Source of the DNA: an uncultured Prevotellaceae bacterium | Lineage (GTDB): Bacteria > Bacteroidota > Bacteroidia > Bacteroidales > Bacteroidaceae | Direction: 5' to 3' | Assembly: GCA_902774815.1 (NCBI GenBank) | Contig: CACYJV010000001.1 | Location: 1-64,000 of the forward strand | Length of the DNA: 64,000 bases | Shown here: piece by piece, positions 42,349 through 50,278 of the stretch | How the letters are laid out: each line of letters begins with the position of its first letter | Numbering within the stretch: the first letter of the stretch is position 1 | Notes under the pieces: model-generated | What the model saw: only the letters and a program-made list of their open reading frames with translations | The model's database searches: none | Told to the model about the DNA's origin: nothing | Translations under genes and position numbers: made by a program

Positions 42349-44202
42349 TCATCGCTTGGCGATATCGTCATAGAGTTTCTGCAAGTAAGCCTTTCCTGCC
42401 TTTAGGTTCTTGCCCTTTTGCCCCTCATCGACCACCACTTGATTGAGCCTGTTGTCATAGATCAGCCTATTTTCGCTCGTCACCATACCAAACGCATCGG
42501 GCACAGTAAAGAAGGCGAAGTGTGGAGCAGTAGGATCAAGCATGTCCTTACTGAAGGTGAAGTCATCGTGACCAATGCCCAATTGGGCAAGCAGGGTGGC
42601 CGCAATGTCCTGTTGTGAACCAATCACGTCTATCGTCCTCGGGGCAGAAACTGCTCCTCCAACCATCAGCAAGGGTATTTCGTAACGGTCGGCAACCAGG
42701 TTGCTGATGTTTGGCGGATAGCATCCAAGGTGGTCAGGCACGATGATAACCAGCGTCTTCTCCCACGATGGCTTCTGGCGAAGCGATGCGATGAAGCGTC
42801 CAACGCAGTCGTCTGTATAGGCAAAAGCATTCAGACGTTCGTCGTCAAGCTTGTGGAAAGGAACGTCGAAGGGCTCATGCGAGCTGGACGTCTGTATCAC
42901 ACGAAGCATCGGCTTACCTGCTTTCTTCTCATTCTCCACATCGTCCAGCAGCCGATTGAATACAAGATGGTCGTGCACACCCCATTTGCTGAGCCTTTCT
43001 GTGACGGGGAAGTCGCCGTCTGAAACAATCGACTTGAATCCCTGACTGACCAGATAGGAACGCATATTGGTGAAGTTGGCGTCACCACCATAGTAATAAC
43101 GAAGCCCATAACCCACACGTTGCAGTTCGTGTGCAATAGAAGGCAGCGTCGCAGTCTTACGAGGATACTTCATCAGGCTCGTTGTCGGTTGAGCCGGATA
43201 ACCGCTGAGGATGGAGACAAGTCCGCGATCGGTGCGGAAACTATTTGCGTAGAAATGCGTGAATAGCACACCTTCGCCTGCCAAACTATCGAGCGAGGCA
43301 GCCACTCCATTACCACCAAGCGTCTTCATCAATTTCGAAGAGAAGCTCTCCAAGATGACGATGTAGATATCGGGGCGCTGCACACGTAGCAACGGCTCGG
43401 TGGCTCCCGTGCCCTTCTGCGTCAGTTGGGCAAAGAGTGTCGATGCTTCGCCGTCGCTCATGAAACGATATTGCGAGGCGAAATCGTTTTGATGAGCCAA
43501 CGACTCCATCAGGCAGAACATTGGGTTCACTGCCGCATGGTTCAGCTCGGCTTTCTCACTGAAATAGGCCTTGCCTGTATTCATCGACGACACGGTGACG
43601 CCACCACGAATGAGCAAAAACAACACAAGTGCCGAAACGACTGTTGCAGCCGTTGCCCACCAGCGTCTTCTCTTTCGCTTCGACGAGCGGTGTGCCGAGC
43701 GGCGACGATGGACATGAGCAAACGTTTTCACGTCGAAAGCCCAACATGCACCCAAATTAAGCACCCAAGTCAGGATGGCCAACATGACCAATCCACACAC
43801 AATAGTCGTGCCGCCAGCACTTGCAAAGGCATCTTTGGGCGACGAGAAGAAATAGAAGAAAGGCGTAGAATCGAGCGGAAAGCCCCAATAATCATAGAGA
43901 ACCGCATTCAAAATGAACGTCAAAGCCACGAGAAAGGCCGACAAACCAATCCAGATGCGGGCCACCAACCTGAGCGATTTACTCTGCCACCATATGGCAA
44001 TGCCCACGAGTAACAGGGGCAAAGCTGTCAGATAGCCTGCCATTGAAAGGTCGAGTGGCAATCCATGAAGCATGGTGCTCAGCTTCTCGCCGAGCGAAGC
44101 GTCATCATAAAGACCTCGATACCAACCCATGAACAGTGGTTTCTGCAGCACAAAAACCACCACCCAAAAAGCGTACAGACGTATGGCTCTCCAAACTTTC
44201 AT
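42349..44202 (-). CDS. LTA-synthase-like sulfatase/phosphoglycerol transferase
   Basis: The 617-residue protein has about five membrane helices in the first 210 residues, then a periplasmic alkaline-phosphatase-superfamily domain. The nucleophile threonine is seen in YANSFRTDRGLVSILSG (about 329), the metal ligands in IVILESFSS and VIIVPDHLG, and a basic stretch (RRRSAHRSSKRKRRRW) follows a cytoplasmic turn. In Gram-negatives such proteins (OpgB, EptA relatives, LtaS-like) transfer phosphoglycerol or phosphoethanolamine to glycans or lipids. It is 33 bp downstream of manC, consistent with envelope polysaccharide building. The donor and acceptor are unknown. Confidence 0.87.
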   Translation of the reverse strand: MKVWRAIRLYAFWVVVFVLQKPLFMGWYRGLYDDASLGEKLSTMLHGLPLDLSMAGYLTALPLLLVGIAIWWQSKSLRLVARIWIGLSAFLVALTFILNAVLYDYWGFPLDSTPFFYFFSSPKDAFASAGGTTIVCGLVMLAILTWVLNLGACWAFDVKTFAHVHRRRSAHRSSKRKRRRWWATAATVVSALVLFLLIRGGVTVSSMNTGKAYFSEKAELNHAAVNPMFCLMESLAHQNDFASQYRFMSDGEASTLFAQLTQKGTGATEPLLRVQRPDIYIVILESFSSKLMKTLGGNGVAASLDSLAGEGVLFTHFYANSFRTDRGLVSILSGYPAQPTTSLMKYPRKTATLPSIAHELQRVGYGLRYYYGGDANFTNMRSYLVSQGFKSIVSDGDFPVTERLSKWGVHDHLVFNRLLDDVENEKKAGKPMLRVIQTSSSHEPFDVPFHKLDDERLNAFAYTDDCVGRFIASLRQKPSWEKTLVIIVPDHLGCYPPNISNLVADRYEIPLLMVGGAVSAPRTIDVIGSQQDIAATLLAQLGIGHDDFTFSKDMLDPTAPHFAFFTVPDAFGMVTSENRLIYDNRLNQVVVDEGQKGKNLKAGKAYLQKLYDDIAKR

Positions 44203-44235
44203 CTATTCATCATTATAGGAACAAGAAAACTTCAA

Positions 44236-45303
44236 CTATCCCTCACCTGAGAATTGCTTGATGCGCTGCTCTTCACTGAGCTTGCAGATGAGCAACGTTC
44301 CATCCTTCTCAGCGACGATGTAGCCATCAAGACCTTGCACGACAACCTTACGTGCCTGCGTCGTATGCACGATACAGTTTTTGCTATCGAACATAGAGAT
44401 GTCGTCGCCAATGAGCGAATTGCCATAGAGATCGTGTTTGGTATGTGCAAGCAACGATCCCCAAGTGCCCAAATCGCTCCATCCGAAGTCGGCAGGACAC
44501 ACGAATATCTCGTCGGCCTTCTCCATGATGGCATAGTCAACGGAGATATTCTCACACTCCGGATAGCGCTCATCGATGGCTGCCTGCTCCTCATCTGTGC
44601 CATAGAGACGTACCATGCCTTCGAAGATCTTGCTCAACGAAGGCTGATAGATGCGGAAGGCATTGACAATGGTTGACACACTCCAGATGAAGATGCCTGC
44701 ATTCCAGAAGAAGTTGTTCTGCTGAATATAGATTTTAGCGGTTTCCAGGTCGGGCTTCTCGCGGAAGGTGTCAACGCGATAGATTTCCTTGTTGCGTGGT
44801 GAACTATTGGAGAGGTCGGCCTGTATGTAGCCATAGCCAGTTTCTGGGCGATTGGGCTTCATGCCCAACGTGACGATGGCATCCGTCTCGGCTGTGAACT
44901 TCATGCACTTGTTGACCACACGGCGAAACTCTTCCTCGTTCATGACAATATGGTCGCTGGGTGTCACAACGATGTTTGCCTTCGGATCCTGCGTCTTGAT
45001 GCGCCAGCTGACGTAGGCGATGCAGGGTGCCGTATTTCTGCGGCAAGGTTCCAGAAGAATATGGTTGCGCGGCACTTCTGGCAACTGTTGGCTGACCACT
45101 TCGGCATAGCGCTTGTTGGTGACAATCCATACGTTCTCCGGATTGCAGATGCCGCGAAACCTGTCGAGCGTGAGTTGCAACAACGATCGCCCTACTCCCA
45201 ACACATCGATGAACTGCTTTGGACACTCAGCTGTACTCATTGGCCAGAAGCGACTGCCCACTCCACCAGCCATGATAACGAGATGATTGTTTACTTGTGC
45301 CAT
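44236..45303 (-). CDS. manC: Mannose-1-phosphate guanylyltransferase
   Basis: The enzyme makes GDP-mannose from mannose-1-phosphate and GTP for glycan and capsule synthesis. The 355-residue protein is the short form without the isomerase domain. Signature blocks are MAGGVGSRFWPMSTAECPKQF (about 12-32, nucleotide loop with catalytic lysine), PSDHIV (metal/phosphate site), TLGMKPNRPETGYGYI and FFWNAGIFIW. Its own promoter lies 59 bp upstream. The following LTA-like and PAP2 genes suggest an envelope-assembly group. Confidence 0.94.
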   Translation of the reverse strand: MAQVNNHLVIMAGGVGSRFWPMSTAECPKQFIDVLGVGRSLLQLTLDRFRGICNPENVWIVTNKRYAEVVSQQLPEVPRNHILLEPCRRNTAPCIAYVSWRIKTQDPKANIVVTPSDHIVMNEEEFRRVVNKCMKFTAETDAIVTLGMKPNRPETGYGYIQADLSNSSPRNKEIYRVDTFREKPDLETAKIYIQQNNFFWNAGIFIWSVSTIVNAFRIYQPSLSKIFEGMVRLYGTDEEQAAIDERYPECENISVDYAIMEKADEIFVCPADFGWSDLGTWGSLLAHTKHDLYGNSLIGDDISMFDSKNCIVHTTQARKVVVQGLDGYIVAEKDGTLLICKLSEEQRIKQFSGEG

Positions 45304-45361
45304 ATCAGAATATTGAAAAAGGTTGTTGTTTCGGTGAATAACTGATTGAAATAAACATCTG

Positions 45362-45393
45362 CAAAATTAAGAAAAATATTCAGCATTTGCAAA
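45362..45393 (-). promoter_or_regulatory. Promoter of manC
   Basis: The minus strand has TTTG (45393-45390), exactly 20 bp, then TAATTTTG (45369-45362). Confidence 0.7.
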
Positions 45394-45422
45394 AGTTATA
45401 CATGAAATATGGCCTTTTCGCA

Positions 45423-45767
45423 CTAAAATAGTGAGAGCGAGAGGTCTATAGGAGTGCTTTCGGAGGCTTCATCGGCATCGTCGGCCGTCCGATCTTCGGC
45501 AAACTGCAGCATGAGTTGCCGGCTTTCTTGGTTGTCGAGGTTCAGTTTGTAGACGCCGCGGGTGTCGGTTCGGGTGATGAGCGATATCGCCGACTTCGAG
45601 TTTCGCTGCAGGTATTGCAACACGTAGTCGTGAACGTCCTGATATTGAACAGGGTTGAAGAACGAGTTGAAGGCATTGAAGACATGGCGCGAGACTTTCT
45701 GGACAGAAATTCCCGCACTACCGGCCTCGGTAAGCACCTTCAATATTTCGTTATCGTAGTTGTTCAA
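45423..45767 (-). CDS. Small conserved winged-helix-like protein
   Basis: The 114-residue product begins LNNYDNEILKVLTEAGSAGISVQKVSRHVFN, which reads like a short winged helix-turn-helix. A region with alternating helices follows (DVHDYVLQYLQRNSKSAI), then GVYKLNLDNQESRQLMLQF and an acidic tail (AEDRTADDADEASES). I recognise no named family. The start is uncertain: no ATG is available, and a TTG at 45767 is preferred because homology-like sequence begins there and upstream codons fall into the terminator hairpin of the neighbouring gene. It shares strand with the DUF2582-like gene and may be expressed by read-through. Confidence 0.6.
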   Translation of the reverse strand: MNNYDNEILKVLTEAGSAGISVQKVSRHVFNAFNSFFNPVQYQDVHDYVLQYLQRNSKSAISLITRTDTRGVYKLNLDNQESRQLMLQFAEDRTADDADEASESTPIDLSLSLF

Positions 45768-45787
45768 TATGCTGATAGATATGAAAA

Positions 45788-45829
45788 AAAGAGAGCTGAA
45801 CAAAGATTTCTCTTTTTACAGCTCTCTTT
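45788..45829 (-). terminator. Terminator of the DUF2582-like gene
   Basis: AAAGAGAGCTG (about 45788-45798) pairs perfectly with CAGCTCTCTTT (45819-45829), with T-runs on the minus strand side. Confidence 0.7.
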
Positions 45830-45850
45830 CTGTATGCTGGGGTTTTGACC

Positions 45851-46144
45851 TTATGCCAATGCAACGAGGTTGCCCTCACCCTTTACCTTGCCCTCCTTGA
45901 AGAGCCAGCCAATACCGAGGTAAACTTCTTCAGTGGCAATCTTAGCTGCCTTTGCAATCTCTGCAACGGTAAGAGCCTTACCAGCTGCCGCAAGAGCCTG
46001 ATAAACGTCACCAGCCTTGAAGCCGACGTTCTCGGCGTTGATTGCTACTTCTACCTTCTTGGCGGCTGCCTTCTTGGCAGGAGCCTTCTTCTCGGCTGCA
46101 ACCTCTGTTGTAGCAGCCTTCTTAGTTGTTTTCTTTTCTGCCAT
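45851..46144 (-). CDS. Winged-helix protein (DUF2582-like) with histone-like Lys/Ala tail
   Basis: The 97-residue protein has two parts. Residues 1-31 are a lysine/alanine tail (MAEKKTTKKAATTEVAAEKK, then APAKKAAAKK) like the basic tails of histone H1 or bacterial HU/Hc1-type proteins. Residues about 38-97 (GFKAGDVYQALAAAGKALTV, then AEIAKAAKIATEEVYLGIGW and LFKEGKV) match the small winged-helix DUF2582 family. A winged helix joined to a basic tail is the linker-histone layout, so a nucleoid-associated, DNA-coating role is attractive. That is inference; no binding data can be read from sequence. It has its own promoter and terminator, as expected for an abundant small protein. Confidence 0.8.
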   Translation of the reverse strand: MAEKKTTKKAATTEVAAEKKAPAKKAAAKKVEVAINAENVGFKAGDVYQALAAAGKALTVAEIAKAAKIATEEVYLGIGWLFKEGKVKGEGNLVALA

Positions 46145-46206
46145 AATTATACTTACAATTTAACAAAATGTTGTATCCTATATTAACAACCTTTATTATT
46201 TTGCTG

Positions 46207-46234
46207 CAAAATTACGACAAAAAACTCAACACAA
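46207..46234 (-). promoter_or_regulatory. Promoter of the DUF2582-like gene
   Basis: TAATTTTG on the minus strand (46214-46207), with TTG about 17 bp upstream (46234-46232), a little short of the ideal spacing. Confidence 0.5.
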
Positions 46235-46263
46235 GATGTGGTTCTGGGTAAAACCTACAGAAT

Positions 46264-48033
46264 TCAAGCGTTTTCTTGACTTAGGTCAAGACGTATCTGC
46301 AACTCTTCCAGCTGTTTAGGGTCAAGTTCGCTTGGAGCGTCGAGCATCACGTCGCGGCCAGAATTGTTCTTTGGGAATGCGATGCAGTCGCGGATGCTGT
46401 CGAGACCTGCCATAATGGACACGAAACGGTCGAGACCGAAAGCCAAGCCGGCATGAGGAGGTGCTCCATACTTGAATGCGTTGATGAGGAAGCCGAACTG
46501 GGCCATTGCACGCTCAGGCGTGAAACCGAGAATCTCGAACATCTTCTCCTGCAACTTGCCGTCGTGAATACGCAACGAGCCGCCTCCCACTTCGATACCA
46601 TTGCAAACGAAGTCGTAAGCCACGGCACGGACCTTCTCAGGAGCGGTGTCCAGCAGTGGGATATCATCGGGATTGGGCAACGTGAACGGATGGTGAGTGG
46701 CCATGAGGCGCTGCTCTTCGTCGCTCCACTCGAAGAGTGGGAAGTCGACAATCCACAGGCACTCGAAGCGATTCTTGTCGCGAAGGCCGAGCCGATCGCC
46801 CATTTCAAGACGCAGCGTACAGAGTTGGACACGCGTCTTGTTGGCATTGTCGCCACTGAGGATGAGCACCAGGTCGCCATCGTTGGCTCCCATGGCAGAC
46901 TTCAGCTTCTGCCACACTTCAGGCTCATAGAACTTGTCGACTGAAGACTTCACGGTTCCGTCCTCGTTGAACTTCACATAGACAAGGCCCTTTGCACCCA
47001 CCTGTGGACGCTTCACGAAGTCGGTGAGCTGGTCGAGCTGCTTGCGCGTGTAGTTGGCACAGCCGGGAACGCAGATACCACCGATGTACTCAGCCTCGTT
47101 GAACACGGGGAATGTGCCGGTGCCCTTGAGTACGTCCATCAGCTCAACGAACTCCATACCGAAACGCAGGTCGGGCTTGTCCGAACCGAAACGGCGCATG
47201 GCCTCATGCCACGTCATCTGCTGAAGCTTGGCTGGCAGATCGACGCCACGAATCTCCTTGAAGAGATAGCGGGCCATGTCTTCGAATATCTGGAGGACGT
47301 CCTCCTGGTCGGCAAACGACATCTCGCAGTCTATCTGAGTGAACTCCGGCTGACGGTCGGCACGCAGGTCTTCATCGCGGAAACACTTGGCAATCTGGAA
47401 GTAACGGTCAAATCCAGAGACCATAAGCAGCTGCTTCAGCGTCTGCGGGCTTTGAGGCAATGCATAGAACTGACCGGGATTCATGCGCGAAGGCACCACG
47501 AAGTCGCGTGCACCCTCAGGTGTGGAACCGATGAGGATAGGTGTCTCCACCTCAATGAACTGACGTGAGTCGAGGAAGTTGCGAATGAGGATGGTCATCT
47601 TGTGGCGCAGCTCCAGATTCTTGCGCACACAGTTACGGCGCAGGTCCAGATAGCGATACTTCATGCGCAGTTCGTCGCCGCCATCGGTATTGTCTTCGAT
47701 GGTGAAGGGAGGCGTCTGGCTCTCGCTGAGCACGTTCAGGGCCGTGACAAGAATCTCGATGTCGCCCGTGGGCATTTTCGGATTCTTCGACTGACGCTCG
47801 CTGACGGTGCCCGTAACCTGCACACACCACTCGCGTCCAAGCTTGTTTGCACGCTCACAAAGGGCTGCATCCTTCGACTCATCGAACACGAGTTGCGTCA
47901 GTCCATATCGGTCTCGCAAGTCGACGAAGGTCATTCCGCCCATCTTACGGGTGCGCTGCACCCAACCTGCCAGCTTCACTTCCTTGCCGGCATCCGAGAG
48001 TCGAAGCTCTCCACAAGTATTCGTTCTATACAT
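46264..48033 (-). CDS. aspS: Aspartyl-tRNA synthetase
   Basis: This class II synthetase charges tRNA-Asp. The 589-residue protein has the bacterial full length: an N-terminal OB-fold ([26 protein letters not shown]), motif 2 ([23 protein letters not shown] split over residues about 218-240), the bacterial GAD insertion domain in the middle, and motif 3 ([15 protein letters not shown] near 530). It ends in the usual lysine/glutamate-rich tail. A -7 element TAATTTTG lies at 48095-48088. Confidence 0.97.
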   Translation of the reverse strand: MYRTNTCGELRLSDAGKEVKLAGWVQRTRKMGGMTFVDLRDRYGLTQLVFDESKDAALCERANKLGREWCVQVTGTVSERQSKNPKMPTGDIEILVTALNVLSESQTPPFTIEDNTDGGDELRMKYRYLDLRRNCVRKNLELRHKMTILIRNFLDSRQFIEVETPILIGSTPEGARDFVVPSRMNPGQFYALPQSPQTLKQLLMVSGFDRYFQIAKCFRDEDLRADRQPEFTQIDCEMSFADQEDVLQIFEDMARYLFKEIRGVDLPAKLQQMTWHEAMRRFGSDKPDLRFGMEFVELMDVLKGTGTFPVFNEAEYIGGICVPGCANYTRKQLDQLTDFVKRPQVGAKGLVYVKFNEDGTVKSSVDKFYEPEVWQKLKSAMGANDGDLVLILSGDNANKTRVQLCTLRLEMGDRLGLRDKNRFECLWIVDFPLFEWSDEEQRLMATHHPFTLPNPDDIPLLDTAPEKVRAVAYDFVCNGIEVGGGSLRIHDGKLQEKMFEILGFTPERAMAQFGFLINAFKYGAPPHAGLAFGLDRFVSIMAGLDSIRDCIAFPKNNSGRDVMLDAPSELDPKQLEELQIRLDLSQENA

Positions 48034-48087
48034 AATGTTGATTTACGATTTACGGATTTACGATTTACGATAACGGATTTCAATCTG

Positions 48088-48095
48088 CAAAATTA
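48088..48095 (-). promoter_or_regulatory. Candidate -7 element of aspS
   Basis: TAATTTTG on the minus strand, 55 bp before the start codon. The nearest TTTG lies 26 bp upstream, which is too far to be convincing. Confidence 0.4.
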
Positions 48096-48213
48096 CAACA
48101 TTTTCATGAAATAGCCATAAGCAAAGGGCACTTTTTCGGCTGTGAAGGGCATTTTAATCGTTATTATGTCTTAAATTTTTAGGGTTTTCCATACGGAATT
48201 TAAACAAAAAGCT

Positions 48214-48221
48214 TAACTTTG
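48214..48221 (+). promoter_or_regulatory. -7 element of the DUF1573 gene
   Basis: TAACTTTG, 38 bp before the start codon. A T-rich stretch (TTTT, 48185-48188) lies near the -33 position. Confidence 0.5.
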
Positions 48222-48259
48222 CGTCGTAATTAGTGAAAACAATTCAAAACAGAAACAAT

Positions 48260-48658
48260 ATGAAGAAGATGTTACTCATGGCCATCCTGCTCGTTGCAAG
48301 CATCAGTTTTGCATCAGCACAGGAAAAGCAGGCCAAGATCAAGTTCGACCAAGTGACTCAAAACTTCGGTGAGTTCTCCGAGTCGAATCCCGTTCAGGAA
48401 TGCACGTTCACGTTCTACAACGACGGCGATGCACCGCTCGTGATTAACCAAGCTGTGGCTTCTTGCGGCTGCACAGTTCCCGCCTACACGAAGGAACCCG
48501 TCATGCCCGGCAAGTCAGGCACCATCAAGGTGACATACAACGGCAAGGGTAAGTTCCCCGGACACTTCAAGAAGAGTATTACCGTGCGCACCAATGGTCA
48601 GCCCGAGATGACGCGTCTCTACATCGAAGGCACCATGACAGAAGCTGCACAGCAATAA
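48260..48658 (+). CDS. DUF1573 secreted protein
   Basis: The 132-residue protein has a signal peptide (MKKMLLMAILLVASISFASA) and one immunoglobulin-like DUF1573 domain: FDQVTQNFGEFSES, CTFTFYNDGDAPLVI, the cysteine pair in VASCGCTVPAY, and PGKSGTIKVTYN. Many Bacteroidota encode several of these periplasmic or surface proteins; the function is unknown, perhaps structural or in envelope assembly. The start at 48260 was preferred to a GTG at 48233 because it begins the export signal. A terminator follows at 48688-48725. Confidence 0.9.
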   Translation: MKKMLLMAILLVASISFASAQEKQAKIKFDQVTQNFGEFSESNPVQECTFTFYNDGDAPLVINQAVASCGCTVPAYTKEPVMPGKSGTIKVTYNGKGKFPGHFKKSITVRTNGQPEMTRLYIEGTMTEAAQQ

Positions 48659-48687
48659 GTCAACAAGCCAAATGGCTACTGAATACA

Positions 48688-48725
48688 AAGCGATGGCCCA
48701 CCCTACGGTGAGTCATCGCTTTTGT
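48688..48725 (+). terminator. Terminator of the DUF1573 gene
   Basis: AAAGCGATG (48688-48696) pairs perfectly with CATCGCTTT (48715-48723), followed by TGTTATTC. Confidence 0.75.
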
Positions 48726-48788
48726 TATTCGGGCACCTCACATAAGTAATACGATCACTTCACTATTGTGTAATTCCACAAAGGCTTT

Positions 48789-49053
48789 GCTTTCGTCCTT
48801 ACAAACCATTGCTTTCGCCCTTACAAACCATTGCTCTAGTACCCTATAAACCTATGCTTTCTAACCTATAACTCATTGCTTTCCAACCTATAACTCATTG
48901 CTTTATAACCTATAAACCATTGCTTTCTAACCCATAACTCATTGCTTTATAACCTATAAACAATTGCTTTATAACCTATAACTCAATGCTTTACAGACTA
49001 TAACCCATTGCTTTATAGACGGAAAAGGGGTGCTTTCGAAGGTCGAAAGCACC
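48789..49053. repeat. Array B: twelve 22-bp repeat units (CATTGCTTT family)
   Basis: GCTTT cores start at 48789, 48811, 48833, 48856, 48878, 48900, 48922, 48944, 48966, 48988, 49010 and 49032: every step is 22 bp except one of 23. The consensus after the core is about TAACCTATAA then CTCATT. The middle units are most alike and both ends drift. The first units in reverse complement match array A (17117-17138) at 21 of 22 bases. There are no spacers. It lies between the convergent ends of the DUF1573 gene and btuG, and the last unit forms part of a perfect hairpin. Confidence 0.9.
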
Positions 49054-49060
49054 CCTTTCC
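49021..49060 (-). terminator. Long hairpin at the end of array B
   Basis: GGAAAGGGGTGCTTTCGA (with one extra A on the left arm) pairs with TCGAAAGCACCCCTTTCC around an AGG loop, an 18-bp stem. It lies 64 bp after the btuG stop, so it probably ends btuB-btuG transcription; the last array unit has been built into the stem. Confidence 0.65.
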
Positions 49061-49124
49061 ATTACTCAGCGTCATGCTTCCTTCGACTGAACGCACGACT
49101 TTCAACTTTCAATAGCGACTTCCC

Positions 49125-50228
49125 TTATTCGGCAACGCGCTCATTATGGCCGACGAAGACAAGCGTTCCGGGGTTCACTCCACAATTGTAAGTGCCCACC
49201 TTCGAGCCATCTGCACGATAGCGAACTACGTAGCCATCGTTCACATAGGCATCGTTAGGATTGGCAAACGACTGGCGCGAAGATATGAACACATCGTCTG
49301 TAACGGGATCGACGCCAATGGCGCAAGGCGAACTGATGTCCTTTCCGTCGACAAAAGTCTTTGTTTCGCCCGTCTTCAGGTCATAGGATTGGTAGGCGTT
49401 CACCTCGTTCCACTGCTCATCATACGACGAACTGATGAGATAGAGCTTGTCTTTGCCCAACGCCATGTAGGTGGCCAAGGCCAGCGTAGTTACCTGATCG
49501 TCGAGGCTGATGTGCTGAATGGTGGCTGGTGCCGATGGCGAATAGTCGCCCCAAGAGGCCAGATAGAGGTCGTCGCCCGAGGCGATGAGCTGATTGGGGT
49601 TGGCCACCACCGTTACATCCTTGACCTTCTGAAGGTTCTGGGCCGAGAGTTTCACCAAGTTGGTGTAGTAGGCATACTGGTAGTTGCCCAGGTTTTCCCA
49701 TGCGTTGCACACGTAGACATAGCCCTGACGACAGGCGATGCCCTCAAGATTGGCACCCACTTTCGCCGACTTCGCAGTCACTTTCAGCGTCAAGGTGTCA
49801 ACTTTCGACACTTCGCCCGTATAGGACGACACGTAGACAGCCTCGCCATCGGTGCAGAGTTCGCGCGGAGCGGTCACGCTAATGGGCTCGAAGGCCTTCA
49901 TGGTCTTGGCATCGACCACCTCCACCCGATTCTCTTCCTGCGTGGCAATGTACAGCTTTGAGCCGCAAAGGACGGCATTGTTGGGCGTTCCGCCAAGGCT
50001 TCTGCCATTGGCTGCGCTGAACACATTGCGTTGAACCTTGCCCGTTGCATAGTCGAGATAGTCGAGTGAGCCGTTCACTTGGCTGAAGTAGCTGCCTTCG
50101 TTGACGATGAACAGGCCATCGCTGACGGCCACTTCGCGATAGTGAACCACTGGGTCGTCGTCATCGCAGGCTGTGAGGACGAATGCGCCTGCAAGGAGGC
50201 AGGCCAAGAGTTTCATGTACTTTTTCAT
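49125..50228 (-). CDS. btuG: Surface beta-propeller lipoprotein, BtuG-like
   Basis: The 367-residue protein has a lipoprotein signal (MKKYMKLLACLLAGAFVLTAC) with the acylated Cys followed by DDDD, an acidic stretch like the surface-export signal of Bacteroidota lipoproteins. The rest is a run of short beta blades (LYIATQEENRVEVVDAKTMK, VYVSSYTGEVSKVDTLTLK, LYLASWGDYSPSAPATIQ), consistent with a seven-bladed YncE-type propeller. In Bacteroides, BtuG proteins of this type bind vitamin B12 with very high affinity and cap BtuB. It lies 50 bp downstream of a btuB homologue that is preceded by a cobalamin riboswitch, so the assignment is well supported by context. Confidence 0.82.
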   Translation of the reverse strand: MKKYMKLLACLLAGAFVLTACDDDDPVVHYREVAVSDGLFIVNEGSYFSQVNGSLDYLDYATGKVQRNVFSAANGRSLGGTPNNAVLCGSKLYIATQEENRVEVVDAKTMKAFEPISVTAPRELCTDGEAVYVSSYTGEVSKVDTLTLKVTAKSAKVGANLEGIACRQGYVYVCNAWENLGNYQYAYYTNLVKLSAQNLQKVKDVTVVANPNQLIASGDDLYLASWGDYSPSAPATIQHISLDDQVTTLALATYMALGKDKLYLISSSYDEQWNEVNAYQSYDLKTGETKTFVDGKDISSPCAIGVDPVTDDVFISSRQSFANPNDAYVNDGYVVRYRADGSKVGTYNCGVNPGTLVFVGHNERVAE

Positions 50229-50278
50229 TGTTTCTTGTTGATTTTTATGGTTGATAATTTGTTGATTTGATGACTGAA

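Noticed and set aside
48789-49053. CRISPR array
   Set aside because: The units are contiguous 22-bp repeats without unique spacers, the repeat itself drifts, and there are no cas genes in the window.
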